From Desulfotomaculum sp. (GTDB lineage: Bacteria > Bacillota > Desulfotomaculia > Desulfotomaculales > Desulfallaceae): DNA of 33,795 nucleotides. The translations under genes were made by a program, and so were the position numbers. Shown here piece by piece: positions 7,690 to 15,917 of the stretch (positions are counted from its first letter, which is position 1; each line of letters begins with the position of its first letter). The notes under the pieces were generated by a model. That model searched no databases. It saw only the letters and a list, made by a program, of their open reading frames with translations, and was not told where the DNA came from. The stretch spans positions 1 to 33,795 of the forward strand of contig JAENYQ010000035.1 in assembly GCA_016841675.1 (NCBI GenBank). The letters are read 5' to 3'.

Positions 7690-10600
7690 TTATGCCATGC
7701 CCCCAATGCTTTTTTCCGGGTCTTGTAAAACCTGCTCCTTTACTTTCACCCGGTCGGGGCCCAACAGTTCCGCCAGCTCTTCAACCACGCCCGAGTCCAG
7801 GTTTACCCAGAACCTTCGGTCGGTGCGGGCCAACTTTTTAGGGTCGGGAAAATAGAGGTAAACCGGACACTCCCCTGGAAAGGAACTCAACACCTGCTGG
7901 ATTTGAGCCACCAACCCGGTAGTAACCCGCTCCAGCTTAAGAAATAATTCCCCATACTGCCTCTTTACCAGCGGTTTCATAGCATTAACTATCACTTTTA
8001 CCTCATCGGCGCTTTGGCTGGTGACACCACTTACCAGCACTGCCCCCTCGTCTTTCAGCAGGGTGGCGCACTCCTTGAAAGTATGCGGAAAAATGACCAA
8101 CTCGATCACACCGGTCAGATCCTCCAGGCTGGCAAAAGCCATGTTATCGCCCTTCTTGGTAATGATTTTTTTAATCCCCGACAAGAGGCCGCTTACCACC
8201 ACCTCGGAGCGCTCCTCCAGCTCGCCGAGACCGGCAATGCGGTGCGAGGCACTGCGATTGATGACCTCCCGGTACTCGTTAAGCGGGTGGCCACTGACGT
8301 ACAGGCCCAGGGCTTCTTTTTCCAGGGCCAGCATTTCCGATGGTGGAAATTCCCTGATGTTTGGCATTTCAATGTTGACGGTGTTTTTGACGTCTTCACC
8401 CCAGAAATCCAGCAGTGATAGTTGGCCGTTTTTGCGGTCCTTATGTGAAGCCTGGGCCAGGCCCAAGCCTGCCTCCACTGCCGTCATCATTTGGGACCGG
8501 AAATGGCCCAGTGAATCCAGGGCGCCGCTCTTGATTAAATTCTCCAGCACTCGCCGGTTGATTACCTTGGTCTCCAATCGCTGGCAGAAATCGGCAAAGG
8601 ATAGGTATGGACCGCCCTGCTTTTTAATCTCGATGATGGATTGCACCGCGCCCTGGCCCACGTTCTTAATCACAGCCAGGCCGAACCTGATTTTGTCATT
8701 ATCCACCGTAAAATTGGTCCCGCTGATATTGACATCCGGCGGCAGCACGTCTATATTCATCCGCCGACTTTCCTCGATATAATAAGCTACCTTGTCTGTA
8801 TTATCATTTACCGAGGTCAGCAATGCCGCCATATATTCCACCGGGTAGTTGGCCTTCAGGAAGGCGGTCTGGTAGGAGACCATGGCGTAAGCGGCGCTGT
8901 GGCTTTTATTGAACCCATACCCGGCAAAGAACGCCATCAGGTCAAATATTTGGCCGGCCACGGTGGCGTCCACTTCGTTTTTAACTGCCCCTTCTACGAA
9001 CTGAGCCCGCAGGTTGGCGATTATCTCCGGCTTTTTTTTGCCCATCGCCCGGCGCAGCATATCGGCTTCACCCAGGGTAAAACCGGCCAGGTCGCTGGCA
9101 ATACGCATCACCTGCTCCTGGTACAAGATCACCCCGTAAGTGTCACGAAGGATGGGTTCCAGCTTGGGGTGCAGGTATTCAGCCTTTTTCTTACCGTGTT
9201 TGCTTTGGATAAAGTCTTCCACCATACCGCTGCCCAGCGGTCCCGGTCGGTAAAGGGCCACCAGGGCGATGATATCCTCGAACACTTCAGGTTTCAAATC
9301 CCGCAAGATAGCCCGCATGCCGCTGCTTTCAAGCTGGAACACGCCTACTCCTTCACCGCGGATTAGAAGGTCGAATGCGTTATGATCGTCTAGTGGAATC
9401 TCGTCAATATCTATGTTTACACCGCGGTTTTGATTAATCATTTGTAGCGCGTCGGCGATTACCGTTAGTGTACGCAAGCCTAGAAAATCCATTTTCAACA
9501 GACCCAATTCTTCCACCGGGTCCTTGGCGAACTGAGTAGTCAGTGGGCCGTCCGCAGCCTTACATAGCGGCAGGTAGTGGGTCAGCGGTAGACGGGTGAT
9601 TACCACGCCGGCGGCGTGAGTGGAAGCGTGCCTGGGCATACCTTCCAGCAGGACGGCGGTGTCGATCAGTTTCCGTACCTGGTCGTCTTCCCGGTACAGG
9701 GCACTTAGCTCCGGGGTATCGTTAAGGGCTTTTTCAATGGTAATGTGCAGTTCAGTAGGGATCAGCTTGGCGATACGGTCCACGTCGCCGTAAGGTATAC
9801 CCAGCGCTCGGCCCACGTCCTTTATGGCTGCCCGGGCTGCCATGGTGCCAAAGGTGGCAATCTGGGCTACCCGGTCTGCGCCATACTTTTCGGCCACATA
9901 GTCAATAACCCGGCCGCGTTTCTCATAGCAGAAATCGATATCGATATCCGGCATGGACACTCGTTCGGGGTTGAGGAATCGTTCGAAGAGCAAATCATAC
10001 TTCAGCGGGTCGATATTGGTGATACCCAGAGCGTAGGCCACTATGCTGCCGGCTGCCGAGCCGCGGCCGGGACCCACCGGGATATCATTTTTTCTGGCAA
10101 AGTCAATAAAGTCCCAAACAATCAGGAAATAGGTTGTGTAACCCATTTGCTTGATTACTTTAAGCTCAAAAGTAAGTCTTTGGTCAATGGTGTCATTTAT
10201 TTCACCGTAGCGCCATTTTATACCCTCCAGGCATAGCTCCAGCAGGTAGGAATCAGGATTGTGCTCTTGGGGTACCTGGTATTCAGGCAAGTGCAGTGTG
10301 CCAAACTGTAACTCTACGTTGCACCTTTCTGCAATCAGGGCGGTATTCTCCAGGGCATCCCTATAATCTCCAAACAGCAGGGCCATTTCTCGTTGGTCTT
10401 TAAGGTAAAACTCCTTGGAATCAAAACGCATCCGGCTCGGGTCATCCACTGTTTTGCCGGTTTGAATGCAAAGCAGCACATCCTGCATCTCGGAGTGGCT
10501 TTTCAGCACGTAGTGGACGTCGTTGGTGGCCACCAGGGGAATGCCGATTTGGCGGTGCAATTCCAACAGGCCGCGGTTGGCGATCTTTTGATCTGCCAGA

Positions 10601-11166
10601 CCGTGGTCCTGCAGTTCCAGGTAAAAGTTATGCTCCCCAAAAATATCCATATATTCAGTGGCACTTTTGGCTGCTTGCTCCATGTTTCTATTAATGACGT
10701 GGGTGGCCACTTCGCCGGCAATGCAGCCGCTTAACGCAATTAATCCCTCACTGTGTGCGGCCAGGAGTTCCTTGTCTACACGTGGTTTGTAATAGAAGCC
10801 TTCGGTAAAGCCTAATGAAACTAGACGGAGCAGGTTTCGGTAACCTGTTTCGTTTTCTGCCAGTAGTACCAGGTGGTACAGATTGTCATCCACCTTGGGG
10901 GTGCGGTCGTGCCTGGTGCGCGGTGCTACGTAAACTTCGCAGCCAAGGATTGGTTTGATGTTTTGCTTCAGACAGGCTTTGTAAAAATCGACCACACCGT
11001 ACATAACTCCGTGGTCGGTAATGGCCAGGGACTGCATACCCATGCCGGCGGCGGTTTCCACCACCTTCTTAATGCGGGCGGCACCGTCTAAAAGGCTGTA
11101 CTCGGTGTGCACGTGCAGGTGGATAAAGCGGTTGTTACGGTCGCTTAGATTGTTGTCGGCTGTCAT
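7690..11166 (-). CDS. dnaE: DNA polymerase III alpha subunit, DnaE type
   Basis: The 1158-residue replicative polymerase starts with ATG after GGAGGT. The PHP domain is at the N-terminus (HLHVHTEYSLLDG, residues 16-28; TDHG at 50-53). The C-family polymerase core has GPGRGSAAGS (366-374) and catalytic aspartates in PDIDIDF (Asp409, Asp411) and in KMDFLG (Asp560). Tandem helix-hairpin-helix and a C-terminal OB fold (about 985-1070, VVVSGLLSG...ASLEDLTG) follow. There is no 3'-5' exonuclease domain of PolC type; the PHP domain may proofread, but this is not shown here. It is the first gene of the dnaE-mtrB-pfkA-pyk block. Confidence 0.97.
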   Translation of the reverse strand: MTADNNLSDRNNRFIHLHVHTEYSLLDGAARIKKVVETAAGMGMQSLAITDHGVMYGVVDFYKACLKQNIKPILGCEVYVAPRTRHDRTPKVDDNLYHLVLLAENETGYRNLLRLVSLGFTEGFYYKPRVDKELLAAHSEGLIALSGCIAGEVATHVINRNMEQAAKSATEYMDIFGEHNFYLELQDHGLADQKIANRGLLELHRQIGIPLVATNDVHYVLKSHSEMQDVLLCIQTGKTVDDPSRMRFDSKEFYLKDQREMALLFGDYRDALENTALIAERCNVELQFGTLHLPEYQVPQEHNPDSYLLELCLEGIKWRYGEINDTIDQRLTFELKVIKQMGYTTYFLIVWDFIDFARKNDIPVGPGRGSAAGSIVAYALGITNIDPLKYDLLFERFLNPERVSMPDIDIDFCYEKRGRVIDYVAEKYGADRVAQIATFGTMAARAAIKDVGRALGIPYGDVDRIAKLIPTELHITIEKALNDTPELSALYREDDQVRKLIDTAVLLEGMPRHASTHAAGVVITRLPLTHYLPLCKAADGPLTTQFAKDPVEELGLLKMDFLGLRTLTVIADALQMINQNRGVNIDIDEIPLDDHNAFDLLIRGEGVGVFQLESSGMRAILRDLKPEVFEDIIALVALYRPGPLGSGMVEDFIQSKHGKKKAEYLHPKLEPILRDTYGVILYQEQVMRIASDLAGFTLGEADMLRRAMGKKKPEIIANLRAQFVEGAVKNEVDATVAGQIFDLMAFFAGYGFNKSHSAAYAMVSYQTAFLKANYPVEYMAALLTSVNDNTDKVAYYIEESRRMNIDVLPPDVNISGTNFTVDNDKIRFGLAVIKNVGQGAVQSIIEIKKQGGPYLSFADFCQRLETKVINRRVLENLIKSGALDSLGHFRSQMMTAVEAGLGLAQASHKDRKNGQLSLLDFWGEDVKNTVNIEMPNIREFPPSEMLALEKEALGLYVSGHPLNEYREVINRSASHRIAGLGELEERSEVVVSGLLSGIKKIITKKGDNMAFASLEDLTGVIELVIFPHTFKECATLLKDEGAVLVSGVTSQSADEVKVIVNAMKPLVKRQYGELFLKLERVTTGLVAQIQQVLSSFPGECPVYLYFPDPKKLARTDRRFWVNLDSGVVEELAELLGPDRVKVKEQVLQDPEKSIGGMA

Positions 11167-11203
11167 AACCAGACCTCCACGCTTATTTAGTGCCTCCTAA
11201 TTA

Positions 11204-11241
11204 GGGATTTGGTGTTATCTCTTCCGATAACACCAAATCCC
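11204..11241 (-). promoter_or_regulatory. 16-bp hairpin in the dnaE leader
   Basis: GGGATTTGGTGTTATC (11204-11219) pairs perfectly with GATAACACCAAATCCC (11226-11241) around a 6-base loop. It lies between the methyltransferase stop and the dnaE ribosome site. There is no U-tract on the minus strand, so it is not a standard terminator. A third arm at 11245-11250 (GGGATT) can compete for AATCCC at 11236-11241. Confidence 0.6.
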
Positions 11242-11255
11242 TTCGGGATTGGTTT

Positions 11256-11897
11256 TCATTTGGTCTTTATGCAATGGATCCGTATTTCGTAATAGGGAAA
11301 ATACGGGTCGTCTATGATTACCGGTATTACAGCCTCTTGCTCTTCGGCCACGTCAAGGGTTGTCCTTAGGGCCTGCAAAAATTCATTGGTGGCGGGTCGG
11401 CCCGGGTGGGCGGCCAGAACGCAGCCACCGGGGGCAATAAGTTTTGGCATTAACTGCAGTAGGTGCACGTTTAATTTGGGATCATAGAATATATCCGAGC
11501 CCAATACCCAGTTGTATTTCTTTGGCGGCTGGTAAGTGCGCCAATCAGCCTGCAACGTGGAAAAAACGTCCAGGTCGTTGCGTTTGGCGTTTGCTGCGGC
11601 CAGTTCAAGGGCTAAAGGGTTAAAATCGGAAAAGGTCACCCGGGCCCCTTTCAGCCCGCATACTATGCCGGGCAAGCCAAGGCCGGCACCAAGTTCGATG
11701 AGTTCGTCGCCATCGAACCTCAAATGCTCCCAAATCCAGTGTGCTGCTCCACGGGCCGCCGGCCATATGTCGGCCCAGCAGGGTACTTGATCCTCATCGC
11801 CCGGATCGGTAATCAGCTTCTCGATATCCTTAACTAGGAGCAGGCTAACTTGGCGGCCTGGTAATTCGAAGGTTGTTTCTTTGGTTTCAATAGTCAA
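11256..11897 (-). CDS. Class I SAM-dependent methyltransferase (protein-lysine-methyltransferase-like)
   Basis: The 213-residue Rossmann-fold methyltransferase has motif I ELGAGLGLPG (68-77) and a conserved WPAA segment upstream (about 45-48). An acidic motif II follows (TFSDFNPLALE), then GSDIFYDP in the position of the family's D-x-x-Y motif. This pattern resembles the METTL21/ETFB-lysine methyltransferase group, which modifies proteins, but the substrate cannot be read. The start is TTG 11897 with AGGGGGA seven bases upstream. That ribosome site lies inside a hairpin that also looks like the terminator of the upstream ATPase gene, so translation may be limited by structure. It is followed by dnaE after 89 bp. 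Confidence 0.8.
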   Translation of the reverse strand: MTIETKETTFELPGRQVSLLLVKDIEKLITDPGDEDQVPCWADIWPAARGAAHWIWEHLRFDGDELIELGAGLGLPGIVCGLKGARVTFSDFNPLALELAAANAKRNDLDVFSTLQADWRTYQPPKKYNWVLGSDIFYDPKLNVHLLQLMPKLIAPGGCVLAAHPGRPATNEFLQALRTTLDVAEEQEAVIPVIIDDPYFPYYEIRIHCIKTK

Positions 11898-11899
11898 AT

Positions 11900-11927
11900 A
11901 AAAATCCCCCTTCTCAAGGGGAATTTT
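11900..11927 (-). terminator. Hairpin ending the MoxR gene and covering the next ribosome site
   Basis: On the minus strand AAAATTCCCCTT pairs with AAGGGG(G)ATTTT (one bulged G) and is followed by U-rich sequence. It lies between the MoxR stop (11981) and the methyltransferase TTG (11897). Its 3' arm contains the methyltransferase Shine-Dalgarno. Confidence 0.6.
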
Positions 11928-11980
11928 ATCCTAATTTCGGGTTTTGCACAATTGGTACTTTTGCCGTTATTAGACGTACT

Positions 11981-12874
11981 TTACTTTAAATTTTTACCTG
12001 CTGCTACGCGGACTAGGTTTTCTAGCCCCAGTTCGTTTTTTAGCATTTCCTGGTCGTCCCTGTTTTTTAATAGCAGGTTCATAGTTTTGCCTATATTGCC
12101 GGCGGTTAGGGAATCTTCACCCAGCGTAATAAGGGCTCTGGTCCAGTCAATGGTTTCAGCAATAGACGGTTTTTTACGCAGGTTCAGGTTGGTGCGCATA
12201 TAGCTGGCCGCGTTGGCAATTTGGGCCACAATTTTTTCGCCGGCCTCGGGAACTTTAACTTGCAAAATACGAGACTCTTTTGCTATCGATGGGAAATCGA
12301 TATACAAGTAAACGCACCGCCTTTTCAGACCGTCGGAAAGCTCCCTTTCCCCGTTACTGGTAAGCACCACCATGGGTATGTGTCTGGCGATAATGGTACC
12401 TAGTTCAGGTATGGAAATCTGAAAGTCGGAAAGTAGTTCAAACAGAAACGCTTCGAATTCCGCTTCGACCTTGTCTACTTCATCAATTAAAAGTACTACT
12501 TTGGATTCGGCTCGGATGGCCTGGAGCAGCGGGCGCTCCAGCAGGTAATCCTCACTGAACAGGTTGCGTTCCAGTTGGGCGCCCGGATCACTGTTCCTGG
12601 AAATTTGTATTTTAATTAACTGGCGCTGATAATTCCACTCATACAGCGCCTTGTTTTCATCCAACCCTTCGTAACACTGCAGACGAATCAAAGCGGTATT
12701 AAAAATACCGGCCAGAACCTTGGCGATTTCTGTTTTACCAACCCCTGGTGCCCCTTCAACCAATAATGGTTTTTCTAGGGCCAGAGCAAGGAAAATGGTG
12801 ATTGCTACTTCATCTTCGCAAATGTAGCCTTGATTTTCCAAGGCCAAACGTAATTCCGGTATCGTATTCGGCAT
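11981..12874 (-). CDS. MoxR-type AAA+ ATPase
   Basis: The 297-residue AAA+ protein has Walker A GAPGVGKT (41-48), Walker B VVLLIDEVDK (126-135), a sensor-1-like LTSNGERELSDGLKRRC stretch and a C-terminal lid region. Overall it resembles the MoxR/CoxD branch. Such ATPases usually work with a von Willebrand factor A partner to mature a metal enzyme or complex (for example CoxD with carbon monoxide dehydrogenase). No VWA gene lies next to it here; trmL is upstream and a methyltransferase downstream. The start ATG follows AGGAGG. Family assignment is firm; the client is unknown. Confidence 0.87.
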   Translation of the reverse strand: MPNTIPELRLALENQGYICEDEVAITIFLALALEKPLLVEGAPGVGKTEIAKVLAGIFNTALIRLQCYEGLDENKALYEWNYQRQLIKIQISRNSDPGAQLERNLFSEDYLLERPLLQAIRAESKVVLLIDEVDKVEAEFEAFLFELLSDFQISIPELGTIIARHIPMVVLTSNGERELSDGLKRRCVYLYIDFPSIAKESRILQVKVPEAGEKIVAQIANAASYMRTNLNLRKKPSIAETIDWTRALITLGEDSLTAGNIGKTMNLLLKNRDDQEMLKNELGLENLVRVAAGKNLK

Positions 12875-12920
12875 ATTAATCCTCCTGTTGTGGGATGCTA
12901 TTTTATGCGTTTTTTTATTA

Positions 12921-13379
12921 TCATTTCATCCCGGCAAAACCGGTTTGTCTTAGCGCTTCGTAAAGCACGATGGCTACCGAGTTGGAAAGGTTCAGCGAAC
13001 GGGCCTCGTTTAACATGGGGATGCGAATGCAGTTATCGCTAAAATGATTAATAATTTCTTTTGGGAGACCGGCTGTTTCGCGCCCAAAAACAAGGAAATC
13101 ATCGGGACCGTAATTAACCTCGGTGAAAAAACGGCTGCCCCGGGTGGTGGCAAAGTGAAACCGGTGTTCGGGGTAAGCGTTCAGCACATCGTAAAGGTTG
13201 TCGTGGTAATGGATGCTAAGCAGATGCCAGTAATCTAGTCCGGCCCTTTTAAGATGTTTATCGTCCACAGAAAAACCCAGTGGTTTAACTAAATGAAGAT
13301 GGGCTCCGGTTACAGCGCATGTGCGAGCTACGTTACCGGTGTTGGATGGGATTTCCGGTTGTACCAGTACAAGATGCAT
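12921..13379 (-). CDS. trmL: tRNA (cytidine/uridine-34 2'-O)-methyltransferase
   Basis: The 152-residue SPOUT methyltransferase has the three knot motifs: VQPEIPSNTGNVART near the N-terminus, LVFGRETAGLP in the middle and IPMLNEARSLNLSNSVAIV at the C-terminus. TrmL methylates the wobble ribose of tRNA-Leu isoacceptors. The length equals the family norm when ATG 13379 is used, with AAGGGGG upstream. Longer upstream reading is repeat-derived sequence and is rejected. The 258-bp leader between nth and trmL is made of family B repeats and a tandem repeat. Confidence 0.93.
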   Translation of the reverse strand: MHLVLVQPEIPSNTGNVARTCAVTGAHLHLVKPLGFSVDDKHLKRAGLDYWHLLSIHYHDNLYDVLNAYPEHRFHFATTRGSRFFTEVNYGPDDFLVFGRETAGLPKEIINHFSDNCIRIPMLNEARSLNLSNSVAIVLYEALRQTGFAGMK

Positions 13380-13430
13380 GATCGCAAACCCCCTTGTGGG
13401 CCTATCTACCCTGAAAATAGACTTGGTTTT

Positions 13431-13492
13431 GTCATCTAAGAGCGCAGCGAAGGATCTTAAGAATCTAGATTCCTCACTTTGTTCGGAATGAC
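13431..13492. repeat. Family B palindrome copy upstream of trmL
   Basis: GTCATCTAAGAGCGCAGCGAAGGATCT on the left is mirrored imperfectly by AGATTCCTCACTTTGTTCGGAATGAC on the right. It is a diverged copy of the 33122-33181 element. Confidence 0.75.
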
Positions 13493-13546
13493 AATAATAA
13501 AAGTTCGGAATGACAATAATAAAAGTTCGGAATGACAATAATAAAA
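13481..13546. repeat. Three exact tandem copies of a 22-bp unit
   Basis: The unit GTTCGGAATGACAATAATAAAA, minus nothing and plus nothing, repeats at 13481-13502, 13503-13524 and 13525-13546. The unit contains the end of the family B element (GTTCGGAATGAC), so the array arose by tandem duplication of the element's right end. There are no spacers, so it is not a CRISPR array. Confidence 0.92.
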
Positions 13547-13582
13547 CAAATATGGCTGCTACCCTCAAAATAGACTTTAGGT

Positions 13583-13632
13583 TGTCATCTAAGAGCGTAG
13601 CGAAGGGGTAGATTCTTCACTTCGTTCAGACA
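13583..13632. repeat. Second family B copy upstream of trmL
   Basis: GTCATCTAAGAGCGTAGCGAAGG at the left and GATTCTTCACTTCGTTCAGACAT at the right form an imperfect palindrome 90 bp from the previous copy. The sequence leading into each copy is also similar (ACCCT[C/G]AAAATAGACTT), so the pair probably arose by segmental duplication. Confidence 0.75.
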
Positions 13633-13637
13633 TAAGC

Positions 13638-14279
13638 TTAATTAGTATTATTTGTCGGGCAGTATAAACGTACTACGCAATTGCTGCAGTCCGGTTTACG
13701 GGCGGCGCAGGTCGACCTGCCGAAGTGAATCAACCTGTGATGCCAGACCCCTAGTTCGTTGGCCGGTAGCAGCCGGGTTAAATCTTGTTCCACCTCGAAA
13801 GGGTTTTTCCCGTTGGACAGGCCCAGCCGGCGGGTCACACGGAAAATATGGGTATCTACTGGAAATGCGGGGATGCCAAAAGCTACGCTTAGCACAACAT
13901 TGGCGGTTTTACGACCTACACCCGGCAGTGATTCCAGGTCTTCTAGTTTATCCGGGACCAGTCCGCCGAATTTCTCCAGCAATATACGTGATGTTTCGAT
14001 GATGTGCCGGCTTTTATTACGGTAAAGACCACAGTCCCTAATTTCATCAGCCAGAGTTTTTTGCTCCAAGGTGGCAAAATCCTGGGGAATCCGGTACCGG
14101 GTAAACAACCTCGCGGTGGTTATATTTACCCGCCGGTCGGTACATTGTGCCGAAAGCATTACCGCCACCAGCAGTTCAAAGGGGTTGCTGTAATGTAGTG
14201 TGGGGGCAGCAGTAGGGATATGTCCGGCCAGCACTTTAAGTATTATTTTTTGATTTGTTTGGGGTATTATATTTGTCAT
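13638..14279 (-). CDS. nth: Endonuclease III (DNA glycosylase/AP lyase)
   Basis: The 213-residue base-excision repair enzyme for oxidised pyrimidines has the helix-hairpin-helix motif LPGVGRKTANVV with the catalytic lysine. FPVDTHIFRV supplies the catalytic aspartate. A C-terminal [4Fe-4S] loop has the spacing C-x6-C-x2-C-x5-C (CAARKPDC, then SNC, then VVRLYC). The ATG at 14279 gives the family's normal length. The Shine-Dalgarno there is poor (GAGG only two bases away), so translation may be coupled to the CoA-binding gene, whose stop is 29 bp upstream. Longer in-frame starts add a non-conserved tail. Confidence 0.94.
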   Translation of the reverse strand: MTNIIPQTNQKIILKVLAGHIPTAAPTLHYSNPFELLVAVMLSAQCTDRRVNITTARLFTRYRIPQDFATLEQKTLADEIRDCGLYRNKSRHIIETSRILLEKFGGLVPDKLEDLESLPGVGRKTANVVLSVAFGIPAFPVDTHIFRVTRRLGLSNGKNPFEVEQDLTRLLPANELGVWHHRLIHFGRSTCAARKPDCSNCVVRLYCPTNNTN

Positions 14280-14308
14280 TGCCTCAAGTATACAGCACTT
14301 TTTATTTA

Positions 14309-14743
14309 TTATAAAGTTACTATCCCACTGCTGCCAAGCAGCCGGTCGTGTTCCACCTTGATACACTTGTCCATAATTATAGCAACCCCAGCATTGTTGG
14401 CGATGTCTGCGGCTTCTTCATTTATTATACCCAGCTGCAGCCAAATGGCTTGCGGGTTAAGGTGCAGCGCGTCCCGTACTACCGGGGGCACCAATTCACT
14501 GCGCCTAAAGACGTTAATTATATCTACCGGCTCCGGGATAGACAGCAAATCAGGATAGCTTTTTTCGCCAAGTATGGTTTCAATTCGCGGATTAACGGGA
14601 ATAATGCGATAACCATGTTCTTGCATATACTGGGCTACGCGGTAGCTGTCGCGGTGAGTTTTGTTGGAAAGGCCCACCACGGCAATAGTTCTAACTTGCT
14701 GCAGCAGCTGGCGAATATTATTATCCGCTGGTAGGCAATACAT
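14309..14743 (-). CDS. CoA-binding domain protein (COG1832, YccU-like)
   Basis: The 144-residue single-domain Rossmann protein of the CoA_binding_2 family has TIAVVGLSNKTHRDSYRVAQYM near the N-terminus (nucleotide-binding glycines), IIPVNPR in strand 2, and IWLQLGIINEEAADIANNAG plus DKCIKVEH at the C-terminus. The last motif holds the cysteine and histidine typical of the family. The ligand is predicted to be coenzyme A; the physiological role is not established. The ATG follows AGGAGTG. It is probably the first gene of a CoA-binding protein-nth unit. Confidence 0.88.
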   Translation of the reverse strand: MYCLPADNNIRQLLQQVRTIAVVGLSNKTHRDSYRVAQYMQEHGYRIIPVNPRIETILGEKSYPDLLSIPEPVDIINVFRRSELVPPVVRDALHLNPQAIWLQLGIINEEAADIANNAGVAIIMDKCIKVEHDRLLGSSGIVTL

Positions 14744-14961
14744 AAAAACACTCCTGTTTTTTTATTTTTATGGCTATTTTAAAATTATTATATACCAACC
14801 TTAAAGCATGCGGGTATAATTTAGGATTATTTATCCGGTCCGCTTGGAAGGTAATAACAGCAGTCATAATATTTTTACGGTGTAAATGTCTGTTTTATAT
14901 TTATAATCAAAAAGGGTACTGGCAATAATAAAATAAATTCCGCTATAAGACAACTTACGCT

Positions 14962-14997
14962 GCGGATAGCCTTACGGCTTTATCCCGCTGTTTTTTT
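14962..14997 (+). terminator. Intrinsic terminator in the leader of the DUF4912/GH57 genes
   Basis: GCGGATAGCC (14962-14971) pairs with GGCTTTATCCCGC (14976-14988, with a bulged C and TT) around a TTAC loop, followed two bases later by seven T (14991-14997). No plus-strand gene lies upstream. It therefore either ends a short non-coding transcript or acts as an attenuator of the downstream genes. Confidence 0.65.
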
Positions 14998-15064
14998 GTT
15001 TGTATGGTTTGTTTATAAGTTTTATTTGCACGATTGTAGTGGTTTAAATTTCATAAAAGTGAAA

Positions 15065-15105
15065 GGGGATATTTCATTAGTCCCAACTTATGGAATATCC
15101 CCAAC
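15065..15105. repeat. Family C-like stem directly before the DUF4912 ribosome site
   Basis: GGGGATATT (15065-15073) pairs with AATATCCCC (15094-15102). The interior, CCCAACTTATGGAATATCCCC, looks like a diverged version of the GGGGACATTC/CATAAGTTGGGGAC element (family C) seen at 21468 and 30226. It ends 8 bases before GGAGGG. Confidence 0.6.
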
Positions 15106-15121
15106 TAAAGGAGGGTAATGC

Positions 15122-15871
15122 ATGAGCATTATGGCCTGGGTTTTAGGGGTTGCAGCGATATTGCTGCTCTTGATCGTTATTTTGCAGCGGGCCGGCTTCA
15201 CTCAGGGAATCTTAAGAAAGAAAATAGGTTCACCTAAACAGTCTTACATGGAAGAATTTGCCGATGAGCTTGCCGGCGATTTTTTGGTTGCACCAACACC
15301 GTACCCAAAAACAAAACCGCAGCACCCGGAGATACCCTGGCAGTACGGGGCCGACAGACTGGTATTGATGGTCCGTGATCCAAACTGGCTTTTTGCCTAC
15401 TGGGAGATTACTGCGGCCAAGCAGGATGAATTTAGTCAGCAGTATGGGCAATCGGCCTGGGGTTCGTCCAGACCCGTATTGCGGGTTTATGATGTAACGG
15501 GGGTTGAATTTAACGGTAGCAATGCCAATAACTATATTGATTATGCCATCAGTGATTACGTTGACAACTGGCATTTAGAAGTATCCAGGCCCAACAGTAC
15601 TTTATGTGTTGACGTGGGCAGGGTTTTCCCGGACGGTAGATTCGTTACCTTATTGCGTTCAAACATTGTGCATACCCCCAGTATGGAAGTTTCCAATCTG
15701 GTTGATGAAGAGTGGATGTGGATTGATGGCATTTACCGTACCATTACCCGATTGCATCCGGGCAGTTCACCGCTGATGATGGAAGATGTTTCCCAGCGTA
15801 TGGGACTGGTGCCGCTGGGGATTAGCTCACCCGAATTCACAAGGTCTGCAAATAATAGTAACTTGCCTTAA
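15122..15871 (+). CDS. DUF4912 protein with N-terminal membrane helix
   Basis: The 249-residue protein has one hydrophobic segment (about residues 4-22), so it is probably membrane-anchored. A DUF4912 domain follows (about 75-210): RLVLMVRDPNWLFAYWEIT is the hallmark start, followed by RVYDVTG and later HLEVSRPNSTLCVDVGRVFPDGRFVTLLRSN. The function of DUF4912 is not established; the beta-rich fold with conserved aromatics is compatible with carbohydrate binding (inference). The ATG follows GGAGGG. The GH57 branching-enzyme gene follows 46 bp downstream on the same strand, which ties it to alpha-glucan metabolism. Confidence 0.85.
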   Translation: MSIMAWVLGVAAILLLLIVILQRAGFTQGILRKKIGSPKQSYMEEFADELAGDFLVAPTPYPKTKPQHPEIPWQYGADRLVLMVRDPNWLFAYWEITAAKQDEFSQQYGQSAWGSSRPVLRVYDVTGVEFNGSNANNYIDYAISDYVDNWHLEVSRPNSTLCVDVGRVFPDGRFVTLLRSNIVHTPSMEVSNLVDEEWMWIDGIYRTITRLHPGSSPLMMEDVSQRMGLVPLGISSPEFTRSANNSNLP

Positions 15872-15917
15872 ATATAAAACATTTTAATAAATTGTTGTAG
15901 AAAGGAAGAACCGGAAT

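Larger units (their letters stand above)
14744..15121. other. Divergent intergenic region with a terminator and a stem before the DUF4912 gene
   Basis: This 378-bp AT-rich gap separates the divergent CoA-binding and DUF4912 genes, so it should carry both promoters. TATAAT words occur at 14815-14820 and 14902-14907, but without a good -35. A strong terminator-like hairpin (14962-14997) points in the plus direction. A 9-bp stem lies at 15065-15102 just before the DUF4912 ribosome site. No open reading frame or recognised riboswitch class was seen. Confidence 0.6.

Noticed and set aside
13481-13546. Possible short CRISPR array
   Set aside because: The 22-bp units are directly adjacent with no spacers and derive from the end of a palindromic repeat.
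13380-13568. Longer TrmL N-terminus with a hydrophobic lead that could look like a signal peptide
   Set aside because: It is translated family B and tandem-repeat DNA; TrmL is a 150-160 residue cytosolic enzyme.
14820-14990. Known riboswitch class in the DUF4912 leader
   Set aside because: I could not match the conserved cores of c-di-GMP, TPP, cobalamin, preQ1, fluoride, guanidine or glycine riboswitches; only the terminator is supported.
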